Shown piece after piece: positions 19,904 through 31,413 of a DNA stretch of 64,000 nucleotides (positions within the stretch are counted from its first letter, which is position 1; every line of letters starts with the position of its first letter). Below the pieces are notes generated by a model that was not told the DNA's origin, searched no databases, and was given only the letters and a program-made list of their open reading frames with translations. Made by a program: the position numbers and the translations under genes. The DNA is from Nemertoderma westbladi (Eukaryota > Xenacoelomorpha > Nemertodermatida > Nemertodermatidae): contig JAUCBJ010006694.1 of NCBI GenBank assembly GCA_032718475.1, positions 1-64,000 of the forward strand, given 5' to 3'.

Positions 19904-22900
19904 ATGGACTTTAAGTTTATGACATACAATTATAGCGTAGAAGGCGGCAGTGGTGACCGAGTAGGCCTAGCTAGCACTACTAATACGTTTGAGCAAGCAA
20001 GTATATCTGTTGACCCAAATATAGACGTAGCCATCGCAGCAGAGATGGCGAAGCAGCAAGCGGAAGCGTTGCAGGCCAACCGGGACTTCGCGTCTGACTC
20101 GTGCGTGGGTCCGCCCGAGGGATGGATAGTGAATGTGCGGTCCCATGCGGGGGAGAACGGGGCTCAACCCGAAGTAGCGCTGCAGTCCCACACGGAGGGG
20201 AACGTGGACCACCCAATTGGGGAAGTACCGAACCCACTGGAATGCGGCGAGGGAAAAAATATGTTGATGATTCTGAATGAGCGTTTCGGGCCGGTTAGCT
20301 GGACTGAAGTCATGTGCGACGGACCGGCGCACAAACGCAGATTCGTAATGTCAGGGGAAGTCAAAGGTCAAACATTCCGCGGCGAAGGGAAGAATAAGAA
20401 GCAAGCGAAAGCGGACGCCGCTGCTAAAGCGTTGAGCGCTCTAGGCGTGGGTAAAGACGCATCGATGCAGGAAGGTTGGGGTGGGGCGGTTGATGGTAAA
20501 GATAGGAAACTAGCGAAGCGAAAGGGAGGTTCCTCAAGCGAGTTTCCCCCAGCGAAACTCTCGAAGTTATCCGAATCTGGGAGCGCCAATAAGTCTGCGT
20601 GCATGTTGCTAAACGAACTGTGTCCGGGACTGGAATACAAACTGGTCTACGAGTCGGGGATAGCCTCCGATAAGAAGTTCACCATGTCCGTGAAGATCGC
20701 GGATGACAGCTACACTGGTACGGGTTCCTCAAAGAAAGCGGCACGGCAATTCGCAGCAAAGGACGCATTGCTGCATCGGTTTAATGTGGCTTACGACACA
20801 GAGGGTGGAGATGCGTCCACCCCGGTGCTAGGCAACCCTGAGTGCGCCAGTAAGGCGAAGGAAGGGAACTCGTTGGCCAATAAGGTGGAGAACTTAATTC
20901 GACAATGTTACGAAACCGAAGTTGAGTCGAAGGTTGATGAGATCTATAAGAGGTGGAAGGTTCTATCCGGAATCGTTATGGAGACAGAGAACGGAGTTAC
21001 TGATAACGATTTTGAGGTAATTATCATGGTTTGGTATTTCTGCATTTATATTATGATCTATATGATCTCTCTTGGTTATTATATCATGTGTGAGCATGGC
21101 TTCTGGCACTCTTTTCCTGGCTGCTTTCCCTGAACTGACATTACTGCAGATTGCCTGGTTTCTGATGTAGGGTGGATGGATATATTTTGTTAATTATTTT
21201 GGTTATCGCAGGGTTAGTAGACAGTAGGATGGCTAAAACGTCTGTCCTTATCTGATCTGATCTGACGGTATCTGACACTTGTTCCACCTTGGTTCAGAGC
21301 CCACCTTGGTGTAGTGGTTTTATTGAATTCACATCTCACGGAGGTTGTGGGTTCAACCCCGGCATGGGGGCCAAGGTAGTTTTCGTTTCGTCACGAATGC
21401 TTTGAAGGGTTTAGCGAGGCATCTCTGCCTTGCATCCTTAAATGGTAGCTAAATGAGTACTGGAGTTTCTGCCCATGTCAGTCAATATAACACCCCCCCC
21501 CCCCCCCTCTCTGAAAGTAACGCTACTAACTAAAAGACTAACTGAAAATAACTAAAAGGAATTCATATAAAATAAGCTAGAAATTTTAATCTTGTTTTTT
21601 GCGGCGGGTGCCAAATTTTGGTGCCAGTCCCAAATTTTGATATATTTCAATTTTGTAAATTGATTATTTGAAGCTGTTTTTTCCGCAATAGGGGTTTTAG
21701 GCGTTCTAGTCTCGTTGGAATATATATGAATTGCACCAGGCCTATCATCAACGTTGTATTTTTCGGTGCCGTGTGCAAAATTTGGTGCCAGCAAGAAATT
21801 TTGAAAATTCATTCAATAGTTCAATTGATTGTGACAACTCATAGTCCTATCTATTGTTTTATTGTTATTGTCCTAACAACTATACATCTCAAACTTGTAT
21901 TTTTCGGAAGTATATGGGGTTTCTTGCGTTATACGGATTTGTGAGGGTTCTGAATTCAATGGAATGTGTAAAAATTGCATAAGAATTCTGAAACTTGTAT
22001 TTTTCGGCGGTGGGTGAAAATTTTCAACAACATCGTTTATTGTTTTGGTTAGAAATTGCCACCGCTGTAACCTGCTCTTTTCCTTCAATTGGAAGGTAAA
22101 AACATCGTTTGATTTCCACCTTCCCACCCACCTTACCATCTTCCTTCATCGTTTGGGTATAACAAACTCCACTGTATCAGCTGGCAATCTGGGCAATATG
22201 GGGAATGTTAAAGTGTTTCGCCATATTCGGCAGTAACAGTACTGTACAGAGGTACTGTACCTCTTCCTGCCTTCCCTTTAGCGTAACAAACAAACAATAA
22301 ATATTTTAAATGTAATATACTTATAAGTACAGTATCACTATTTAATAATATTAATTATAATTAATATAAACTTTTACTGTTAATAAACTATTAACAAGAA
22401 AGATTACTAAAATATTGCAGCAAAGGCAGAAAGGCTGTATTGTTTTTAATAAATGATTAATGTTTCAACACCAACTAAATATGCGAAAGTTGTTTACATC
22501 TGAAACTATCCATCTTTGCTGGGACAATCACACAACTTTCATACCCGCCATCCTTCATCCTACTGTATATCGTATTTTTAACATGCCTTTGCTGCATTGG
22601 CTGCATACCGGTATGCCTGAAGGCCTACTGCTCTGTCATATGATGATACTGATACGTAACATGGCAACCTGATCAGCCCTATTGGCTATTTACCTATATC
22701 TCTTTCTCCTGATTGGTTATAGGATCAGATGCCGTCAGATCAGATCAGATAAGGACAGACGTTTTATTCTACCTCAGTAGACAGTCACTTCCTCTGTAAT
22801 CTCTTTGTTTTTCCTTCATAGGTCATAGTAGTTACCACGGGAACTAAAGGAATCAACGGTGAATATCTCTCGGCCGCCGGACTGGCGGTGCACGACTGCC

Positions 22901-23811
22901 ACGCCGAGGTCCTCGCCCGTCGCTGTTTCCAACGGTTCCTCTACACCGAGCTCCATAAAGGCGTCGCCTCCACTGTCCTCGAACCCACCCCGGTGGGCTT
23001 CCATCTCCGCCGAGGTATCCGTTTCCATCTCTATATATCGTCTGCGCCGTGCGGCGACTCCCGGATATTCTCCCCCCACGAGACCGAGAGCCCTGTCGAC
23101 GGCCACAAACACCGTAGCAACCGGGGCCTACTGCGCAGCAAAATAGAGGCGGGGGAGGGAACGATACCTTGCCAGACGAGAGTTACACAGACATTCGATG
23201 GGGTCATGTCTGGAGAGCGACTACTCACTATGAGTTGCTCCGATAAAGTCGCTCGTTGGAATGTCCTAGGCGTCCAGGGCTCCTTACTATCAGTCTACCT
23301 ACCGCCTGTCTACTACTCAACTATAATCGTCGGGAGTTTGTACAACTTCGATCATTTCTCTCGCGCCTCTTTCGGTCGTATTTCCGAGTTATCCTCTCGC
23401 CTACAATCGCCTTACCGAGTCGCTAATCCAGACCTCATCAAGGTGACCTCGACGTCCAGACGTCTCGCCTCTAAGTCGCCGGGACACGCGGTATTCTGGT
23501 CGTTGGACTTCCCCCTACCGGAAGTGGTTATGTGTAACACGGGGTTGGGGATTCCAACTTCCGCCGGGAAGACGGTTTCATCGCTCAGTAAGAGTTGCGC
23601 TCTCCAACGGTTCCTGGATCTGTACGCAACGCCGGCTGTTCCCCGTGTCCCGTTGCCGCAGTTCATCCCGCAGACCTACGGCGCAATGAAACTCATTTGT
23701 TCCGACTATCAGGATGCCAAGAAGACCTTCCGTGATGAGTTTGCGTCAGCGGGGTTGGGCTACTGGGTTAGTAAACCCTCAGAAGTCGATGAGTTTGGTA
23801 TCCAGGAATAA
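19904..23811 (+). CDS. ADAR: ADAR2-type double-stranded-RNA-specific adenosine deaminase (2 exons: 19904-21016, 22822-23811)
   Basis: The enzyme converts adenosine to inosine in dsRNA, usually in the nucleus. Exon 1 codes 371 residues and exon 2 codes 329, for a 700-residue protein. Two dsRNA-binding domains lie at about residues 117-181 and 228-293, each ending in the KKxA helix ([22 protein letters not shown]). A basic stretch, RKLAKRKGG, sits between them. The deaminase domain has the zinc/proton-relay set: HAE (H398, E400), PCGD (C448) and SCSDK (C510). The base-flipping Glu of GEGTIP is present (E483), as are the inositol-phosphate contacts RR404-405, K513, R516 and W517. IFSPHE and the [14 protein letters not shown] block favour ADAR2 over ADAR1. 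The junction is phase 0: GAG|gtaatt at 21016/21017 and catag|GTC at 22821/22822. The start has a good context (AAGATGG). All key residues are intact. Confidence 0.95.
21296..21489 (+). mobile_element. tRNA-derived SINE (or tRNA pseudogene) head
   Basis: An A-box-like TGGTGTAGTGG at 21307-21317 and a B-box-like GGTTCAACCCC at 21350-21360 are spaced as in a tRNA-type RNA polymerase III promoter. The surrounding sequence has no clean cloverleaf and no usable acceptor stem, so a functional tRNA is unlikely. The following 130 bases, up to the poly-C run, may be the SINE body. No second copy is visible in the window. Confidence 0.6.
21493..21507 (+). repeat. Poly-C run (15 nt)
   Basis: This is an uninterrupted run of 15 C within the ADAR intron, directly after the SINE-like segment. 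Confidence 0.85.
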
Positions 23812-23858
23812 AAACACTCCCACATTTAGTTACTGCTCTAATACTGATCGCTAATACT

Positions 23859-23864
23859 AATAAA
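23859..23864 (+). promoter_or_regulatory. Candidate polyadenylation signal of ADAR
   Basis: AATAAA lies 48 bases after the stop codon and is followed by a T-rich stretch. Another AATAAA overlaps the stop codon itself (23807-23812), which is less likely to be used. Confidence 0.55.
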
Positions 23865-24507
23865 CTTTACTTTATTTTTTATTTCAAACTAATTATTATT
23901 AAACTGTTCTCTTTTATTTCCATGTATCCTGCATACAATAATACAGTTAGCAGTTGATGCAACTGGCCCATTGCAACGTATTGATGTTATTTTAGCACTT
24001 TTTTTGTAAATTAAATATATGTTCATTGTGCAGTGTATCAGTTACCTAACCTTTTAGTACAACTCTTGGTTGACAACATCCGAAATCATTCCATGGTAAG
24101 GACCTGTACATACGTACCAAGTTTGGTTTAATTTCATCAAGAATGACCGAGTTATTACATATCACATTACATATCACATATTTACGACGGCGACAGACAA
24201 CTCGTTAATGGTACCCCTATGCTAAGGCTTCGCTCACTTCGTGGCTCGCCTCACAAATTGTATTAACTCTGACACTTTATTATCTTATATGAGTATAAAC
24301 AATTATTTATTGAACAACTGTCTCATAGTTCGAGTATGAACAGAACATCAATCTCTCATTGTTCCAATACGAACATCAATCTCATTGTTCATGGTTTCTT
24401 TAGAACAGATAAAATGTCGCTATAGTTAATTTCTACAGGTTGAACATAAAACCAATTCCCAAAATGCCAATGTGAAATACGCTGTCATTGAATGGGAGCA
24501 AGGATGT
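23865..24507. other. Intergenic, nothing recognised
   Basis: AT-rich sequence downstream of ADAR. Short repeated phrases such as CTCATTGTTC near 24350-24390 are present, but I find no supported gene or element. Confidence 0.45.
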
Positions 24508-24616
24508 TTTACGTTACGTTACGGTATTACGTTACGTTACGGTTGAAAAACTGAACTTTTTACGTTACGATATTACATTACGGAATAATTTCCAAATTAC
24601 GTTACGTTACTGAATT
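24508..24616. repeat. ACGTT/TTACG pentamer-rich tract
   Basis: Runs of TTACGTTACG, interrupted by about 25-base spacers, occur four times within about 110 bases. This is a simple-sequence or decayed satellite tract with no coding content. Confidence 0.7.
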
Positions 24617-24937
24617 CCGAAAAAAATAATTGCGTATTAATCTCGTAAGTTACTCGTAAGTAATATTTTTCGTGTGAAAAAATGTCATTCAGAGATAATT
24701 ACCTTCAAAGTTCAAACCTTGTCGCCCAAAATTGCCTTTATGAGGTCTGGTTGGTTAATAGTGTCTGACATGAAAGAAGCACACCACCGAACTAAAATTA
24801 TATTTATAGGGGTTTTCGGAGTCGCTGATTTAATTTCCGATGTCAGTTTTAATACTTGGTGGAATCTAGTCTGTCTGTCAGTATAATATTTATTTTTCTG
24901 TTTGTGGGTGTCACATTCGTCCGTTTTACTGTGTTGT

Positions 24938-25777
24938 ATTATTTGTAATATTATTTCTCAATCTGGGGTTTTACCTATAGGTCTAAGCGATCATTTTATA
25001 GTTTTTTGCACAAGAAAGACACAAAAATCTTTTTTCGGGGATCATAAAACAGTAACAGTTAGGTCTATGAAAAATTACAGCAAGGAACGCTTTTTAAGTT
25101 TGTTAGTTAATTCTGACTGGGAACCCTGTTTTAAGGCCGCTGACATTAACCTTGCGTACACTGTTTTTAAAGATATATTTCTAAAGGCACTTAATACTAT
25201 AGCACCAATTAAATAAATTAGTCTTAAACAACGCACTGAGCCCTGGATGACCTCGGGTATTCTTAGTAATATCAGAGAAAGAGATAACTATTTGTATAAA
25301 TTTAGGAAATACCTTGTTTTAGCTGATTATAATAATTACTGCAAATATAGAAACCTTGTCCAACGGGAAATAAAAAAATCTAAATCTGAATATTTGTACA
25401 ACAAAATAAGTGAGAATAAAGATAATCCAAAAAGTCTATGGTCTACCCTAAAATCTTTAGGTTATAAAAACCTTAAATCTAAATCGAATATTGTTCTGCA
25501 AGATAACGGTGAGCTGATTCATGATCATACTCTAGTTAGTAATTTATTTAATAATTATTTTACTAATGTTGCCTCTAATTTAGTTAAGAAGTTACCGTTA
25601 TCATGTAATAAATATAGTATAGGGTCCGAAACTCTAAATAATTTTTATTTAGAAAAGTTACAAAATTTAGAAAAGTTATTTTTAAAACCCGTTTCTGAGG
25701 ATTTCGTTTTTCAAAATCTACTTAGCCTATCAGCCTCAAAAAGTACCGGTCTAGACCTTACCTGCCCGTTTTCTTAA
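24938..25777 (+). pseudogene. E1 endonuclease end and linker region, with a nonsense codon
   Basis: The frame begins within the endonuclease, with the conserved Ser-Asp-His box (LSDHFIVF). It continues through a lysine-rich linker (EPWMTSGILSNIRERDN) towards RT. A TAA at 25214-25216 interrupts it where E2 has a GAA codon, and the frame resumes unchanged from 25217. A net two-base loss near 25763, relative to E2, ends the frame at 25777. The element is inactive. Confidence 0.78.
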
Positions 25778-27253
25778 GGATGGTGCTGAAGTACTTAAAG
25801 TGCCTATTACTTTTATTATTAATTACTCTATCGTAGATAATGTAGTACCAGACAAACTGAAATTAGCTAAGGTTGTTCCTCTGTATAAAAAGAATAGTAA
25901 AGTAGAACCCTGTAATTACAGACCTGTTAGTATCTTAAGTATTGTATCTAAAATTCTAGAACGTTCTGTTTTTTCTACAGCTGGAAGCACATCTCTAATA
26001 GGCTAAATCTGATCTATGAACTTCAGTCCGGTTTTCGTAAATCATATTCTACAGACACCTGCCTTATTAACTTAACTGATACAATTAGATGTAATAACGC
26101 AAAGGGCTTATATACTGGTATGGTAATGTTGGACCTACAAAAGGCTTTCGATACTGTAGATCACGAAATTCTGCTTGGTAAGTTAGGCCTGATGGGTGTA
26201 GGTTCTATAGACTGGTTCAAGTCCTACCTGTCAGACAGAGGTCAAACTGTAGTCATTAGCAAATCACAGTCTACTGTACAAGAGATTACCTGTGGTGTAC
26301 CGCAAGGTAGTATATTAGGTCCTCTGCTTTTTGTATTCTATGTAAATGATATGATAAGTAGTATAGATCCCGATTTTAAACTCATTTTATATGCCGACGA
26401 CAGTGCTCTTATTTTCTCTCATAAAAATCCTATCCATATTTCCCAAAAGTTAAGTGCAGTTCTAGAATCCTGTAATGAGTGGTTGGTTGATAATAAGCTA
26501 TACATTCACTACGGTAAGACTGAAAGTATTTTGTTTGGTTCCAAAAGAAAGTTAAAGAAGGTAACTAAGTTTGAAGTCACTAGTAATGGACATAAGATTG
26601 AAAATAAAAAGGAAGTTAAATATTTAGGCGCCACATTGGATAACTGCTTATCAGGAGAAAGTACAGTGAAAAATATTTTCTCGAAAAACATTAGGCTTAG
26701 GTTTCTATACAGAAATAAAAATAGTTTAAACACCGACTCCCGCAAGTTACTTTGCCCTTCTTTAATACAGTGTCACATGGACTATGCATGCTCTTCTTGG
26801 TATGAAGGCTTAACCAAACAGCTTAAATTAAAATTACAAGTAGCTCAGAATAAAGTAGTACGATTTATTAAAGACTACAAACCTAGACACCACCTAAGTC
26901 CAGATGACTTTTCTGAATCTGGACTACTTAACTTAGATAGTAGAGTTAAGCAGCTATACCTTAACCATGTGCATAAAGTGTATAATGGTAAATGTCCCAA
27001 TTACCTAAAATAAAAATTCAACAGAGTACGTGATACACACTCTTACAGTACCAGAGCTAGTGCTTCAAACTTCTACCTCCCGAATTGTAAATCCTTTGAA
27101 TCTCATACTTTCTTTTTTAACGGTATTAAAAATTGGAACGCTCTGCCTAATGAAATTAAAAACCGAAATAATCAACAAATTAAATCTGCAGTTAAATCTC
27201 ACCTCCGTGTGCAATGTAAAAATAGGTACAATAGTCCTACAGTAAGTTATTAG
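25778..27253 (+). pseudogene. E1 reverse transcriptase, frameshifted
   Basis: It has RT motifs of the CR1/L2/jockey superclade: NYRPVSILS with the fingers region at 25800-26006, then a frameshift near 25993. From 26120 come [25 protein letters not shown] and the catalytic YADD. A stop at 27011-27013 cuts the C terminus, after which the frame stays open to the TAG at 27251-27253. That final stretch holds the family's FNGIKNWNALPNEIK motif. There are three or more lesions, so it cannot be made as one protein. Confidence 0.85.
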
Positions 27254-27421
27254 TTTATTAACTAGAGAGCCAGCAAGCTGGCTGGAAGGAGCCCGGGGGG
27301 AAGAATCCTAGCCAATACTAAACTAAACAATTGTCTAAATGGTGTGATGATACATAGCTGACTTTGTGGCTTGCCCCACATAATAAAAAATGACTGCAAC
27401 TTGAACTGAATTGAACTGAAC

Positions 27422-27984
27422 TTTGCTGCCACTAACAACCGAATATTTATAAGAAAATGCCCATGATTCACAACCAGATAAATAACAAGTTAGATTTACC
27501 AGTACAGGTACGGTTACCTTTCTTTTTGAAAACCATTAGATTTAACAATTAATAGAAGTCTAGGTCGCGGCGAAAAATAATAACGCAAATTAAACAACCA
27601 TACAATCGGCCTACACACTTTTTTATTATTCGAAATAAATTCGCTAACAGAAAATATCTAAACTAATTTATTTATTTACTAATTAATCTAAACGAGAAGG
27701 TGAACAATTGTTTCTACACAATTAATTATGACGACTTTTATGGGATATGTAATATTTACTGTTCAATAATAATTTACAATCTCCCATTCCAACACATTCC
27801 CAGAGAGTAATAATATCATCAATATAACAAACTAAGTGGATTATAATTCGATTTCTTCAGCCAAGTCCGATAGCTATTTTTCTGAAATTTATATTGCTAA
27901 TTTAATTATTTGGCATATTCTGTTTGTGGCGCAGACTATAATAATAATAACATTGTTGACATACAGTCTTTGAACCTTTCAGTC
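27422..27984. other. AT-rich intergenic sequence
   Basis: This lies between the tail of E1 and the 5' LTR of BEL copy B. I see no gene or repeat that I can name. Confidence 0.45.
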
Positions 27985-29242
27985 TGTAAAAGCTTCTGTG
28001 GGATATAACTGGCCCCTTTGCTTCGCAATCCAGTTTCCCCCCAGGCGCTGGAATACTCTAAAAGGGTTCTCTAACTGTATATATATTCCCCTCGCCCGCA
28101 AGGTACCGTTACAGGTGTTTTAACGGACATAAAAGTCATTCTGTTATATACGTGTTTTAGCGGACATGGTAAGGCAAAAAACCTGCAATGCACCAAATAC
28201 CTTTCACAGCTTAGCCGTGATGATTCACATTACGACATCTAACAGCTGGTTGCTGACATGGAAACAGCCATTGGACGCATGGTTCTTTGTTTGGCTTGAG
28301 CCAATCAGAGCGTTTTTTCCTGTCGACGTGTAGCTTTTCGGCCGATCATAAGGAGAGTGTTCAGTCTTACTGTTTTTTACTTGATACTTTGTTGTTATTG
28401 CTGTCTAAGCCAGAAACACCGGCTCTAGAGTTAATTCTTTTCATACTTTAAGAAGAAACATTAGTAGGCTTAAATTATAGAGCGTATGACTGTTATCAGT
28501 CAAATCCATTCACAATTCAATACTTTGTTGTTATTACTGTTCAACATACATTATTATACTGCTATTTACTGTTGTGTTTGGTTGAATATTATTTGGAGAA
28601 CATATATAAAGAACCCAAATTTCCCAATTTTCTTGATACACTACAGGTTAGAGAGACGGGTTATATATATAGCGATTGCGACTTATATTGTTGTGGTTTG
28701 TAGTGAATTTAATGCTATTTGATAAGCACTACATTGGTCCGTTGCTATTCCCTTTATATATGATAAAATACATTGACGGGCGGCAAATTAATGAGCAGTA
28801 TTGTGTGTTACCGGTAGTGTGCATGATTGTGACCGATAACTAAGCATTTCCTAAAGAATGCGCCTCATACGTGAATCTTAAGCCTTACCGACTTGCCGTT
28901 GTGATTAGTATAAGTCATATCTCTGTTTACTTAGATAGAGCGCCACGTCCTAAAGGAACTGTTAATATTTCCCGAAAGTAAATAATATTAGTCAGAAATT
29001 AATTATTAACGATCAATCGAATAATACAATACCGTAAGCTTCACTGCAATAATAATCTAAGCCGACAGAATCCAGCCTCCCGGGATTATCCAGCGGGTGA
29101 ATGGACGCGCACTAGGCTGGCTTCTGCTAATGTTGTGTTTATTGGTATTAAATATTTGTCATCTTCTAAAGTATATTTATAAATCAAAAGACATATAAAT
29201 TTTGGCAGGTTAAACTGCTAAAGGTCTTCAAAAGCGCGTACA
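27985..29242 (+). repeat. 5' LTR of BEL copy B
   Basis: It starts TGTAAAAGCTTCTGTGGG and ends GCGCGTACA. The first 762 bp are identical by eye to the 3' LTR, and the last 496 bp differ at about 16 positions. Boxes GTGTTTTAACGGACAT (28115-28130) and GTGTTTTAGCGGACAT (28152-28167) form a 37-bp-spaced pair, and CCAATCAGAGCG lies near 28299. A 78-codon frame inside (28486-28722) recurs only because the LTR is duplicated. Confidence 0.92.
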
Positions 29243-31413
29243 ATAACAGTCATTGACTTTATTGCAGTAAGCAATAAAGTTGAAAGTACCGGTCAAAACC
29301 GGTACTTCTGTAGGTCTGTAGGCAGGTAGGCCCAACTGTCCTAACCGGTACTTCCAGTATAAGTACATTAGTATTATTTCGATTGTGATCTATAGTATAT
29401 TGTAGGCTACCAGAGGAATAGGGATTGATCACCCCTCATTCTTTTGTATAGTTTACTTATTTCTGTCAGTTTTATTTCCTAGTAAGTTAATATTGAGCTG
29501 AAGACGTGTAAGTCTGCTCAGATTGTTCAGATAATTGTAGGCCAGACTGTTGTCGGATTGTTGTTGAGTTTGGAGAGATTACGGCGTGTGTAGAGTTTGT
29601 CTGATAGAGTGCCGTTAGTAAGTTGGGGCAGCCATATGCTGCAAGGTCAATCCCCTCTTAAAGAATAAGTCGTACTACCGTGTTAGAACGCATACTAACT
29701 AACTATTTCAGAATCTGCATATACTGTAGTTTATTTAGGCTTGATCGTAGTCTGCCAACGTTTTGGCCTGTGTTTGTTTGTGTGGTCTGTTCAGGTACCG
29801 TAATAGTTATTGCTCAGATATTTTGTAGGCTGGATTGTTGTCTAGCTATTATTAGGTCTGAAGAGATTGCTGCTTGTGTAGAGTTGTCTGATAAAGTGCC
29901 AGTTAGTAAGTTGGGGTAGTCATAACTGTAAGGTCAATCCCCTCTTAAAGAATAAGTCGTACTACCGTGTTAGAACGCATACTAACTAACCGTTTTGGAA
30001 TCTGCACATACAGTAGTTTATTTAGGCTTGGTGGTAGTCTGCCAGCGTTTTGGTTTGTATTTGTTTGAGTATTCTGTACGGGTAGCGTAATATTTATTAT
30101 TCAGAGTTTATGCGATTATTCGCAACATTCATGTCCCCAAGTTTATTCCTACAGTAATTGTGCTTGTTATACATACCGTTATAGTTAAACTAACCCCGGT
30201 ACTACATCAGGGCTGCTCGGCGTAGGTAAAGACTGGAGATTTTGTGCTTCGGTCACTCCAGCAGATGCCGTGGTTCTTTTAACCATAGTATATTTAACTA
30301 CTGATTATTTGTTATACCGGTACTTGTACCTAATTTAGGGTTTAGTGTACAGTGCTTTCCGAAGTAATTAGTGTAGGCAGTATATTTGTGTTGTAAAGTG
30401 GTTGATAGGCACATTCGTTAGCTCTATTAGCTTCTGGGTAGGAACAATCCGTGATACATAACGTAGTACCTATAGCGATACGGTTATAGGTCGTCAGGCG
30501 GTGGTATTTTCCTATCTGGACAGTACAATATATTTACTACTACTTATTATTTCAAATACCGTAGTACCCTGTCCGTTGTAATAACCAGAATTCTAACCCT
30601 TTGTTAGGCTGGTTTGTAGACTTCCTGTAAAATTACCCTAAAAATTTCGTACGTAATATTTTGTTGTGTTTAATTAGAGAATTAATCTCACCCGTATCGT
30701 AAGTAATTTGTAGTATTAAGTAACTTAGGTAAATTAGAATTATCAGTTTTAGTGTCAAATAAATAGCACTTCACTGAGAGGCGTTCAGCTTCTGTGTAGT
30801 GACTCCCCCAGAAATAATAACATTTATTTCAAATATTGACAAAAAACCCATTTAAACGGGTATATATCTATTATAAATCAACTCAAACGATTTATAAATA
30901 GTAGGCCTGCCAGACAACAACTAGGTCTCAATATCAGTTGGACTGCTGCTTAAATAACGGTAATAAAGTAAGTTAAAGTAACCAAGTAACCCTAAAAATA
31001 TTCAGAAATTCAATTATTCTAAAATAATTGACATACCGGTATTTACCATAGGCTTATTATATTTATTTCTATAAATTTGAGCTGAAATCATACCGGTATT
31101 CTGTAATTAATTCTAGTAATAATTATACTTATATATACTATAAGTGTCAGCTGTATACCGGTATTCACGATAGGCCTATTATATATTTATATATTTGTGC
31201 TAAAATTATATACCGGTACTCTGTGACAAATCTAGTCTGTAATAGTACTTATATATATATTATAAGCATACCGGTATTTTAATATATTATATATATATCA
31301 CGCTACACTGAGTAGCAGTATCGGTAATTAATTATTAGGCTAACAGTGATACTGAATTACTAGACTTGCTTTAACTGTAATATAGCAGTGGGCATTCGAC
31401 TGTACAATCAAAC
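29243..31413 (+). other. 5' leader of BEL copy B
   Basis: It is homologous to the A leader and includes the 285-bp duplicated block (about 29600-30060). It lacks the TTAA element and shows the empty site TGCTTAAATAACGG near 30950-30963. It ends at the gag start in the context CAATCAAACATGGC. No supported coding sequence is present. Confidence 0.75.

Larger units (their letters stand above)
21226..22775. mobile_element. Non-autonomous terminal-inverted-repeat DNA transposon in ADAR intron
   Basis: Positions 21234-21275 and 22725-22766 are inverted complements with a perfect 35-base core (TAAAACGTCTGTCCTTATCT...) and one mismatch over about 42 bases. The outermost bases (AGG...) also agree. 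AGTAGACAGT flanks both ends as a direct repeat (21216-21225 and 22776-22785), a 10-bp target duplication. Long inverted ends with a 9-10-bp duplication point towards Mutator-like elements. This is tentative, because no transposase is encoded. The interior holds a tRNA-like SINE head, a run of 15 C at 21493-21507, and AT-rich sequence with repeated AAATTTTGGTGCCAG motifs. Confidence 0.82.
21017..22821 (+). other. Intron of ADAR, occupied mostly by a DNA-element insertion
   Basis: The intron is 1805 bp, GT-AG, phase 0, with a pyrimidine-rich acceptor (ctctttgtttttccttcatag). It is supported by exact continuity of the ADAR protein across the junction. The element at 21226-22775 makes up about 1550 bp, so the ancestral intron was about 245 bp after allowing for the duplicated target. 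If retained, the intron would add 38 codons after E371 and then a stop, giving a protein with two dsRNA-binding domains and no deaminase. Confidence 0.9.
24935..27421 (+). mobile_element. CR1/L2-like non-LTR retrotransposon E1, 5'-truncated
   Basis: It is closely similar to E2 at about 62834-64000, starting at TATTTCTCAATCTGGGGTTT. Upstream of about 24935 the match to E2 is lost, so the 2A-like peptide, PHD finger and most of the endonuclease are missing. The 3' end after the stop at 27253 runs to a short TTGAACTGAATTGAACTGAA tail, typical of CR1/L2-type elements that end in a microsatellite rather than poly-A. No target duplication was identified. Confidence 0.82.

Noticed and set aside
22859-23146. 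Alternative plus and minus frames overlapping the ADAR deaminase exon
   Set aside because: They are out of frame with the clear ADAR protein and result from the high GC content of this exon.
28486-28722. A 78-codon frame repeated identically at 39114-39350
   Set aside because: Both copies lie in the LTRs of copy B, in the part where the LTRs are identical. The repeat is LTR duplication, not protein conservation, and the frame is not kept in copies A or D.
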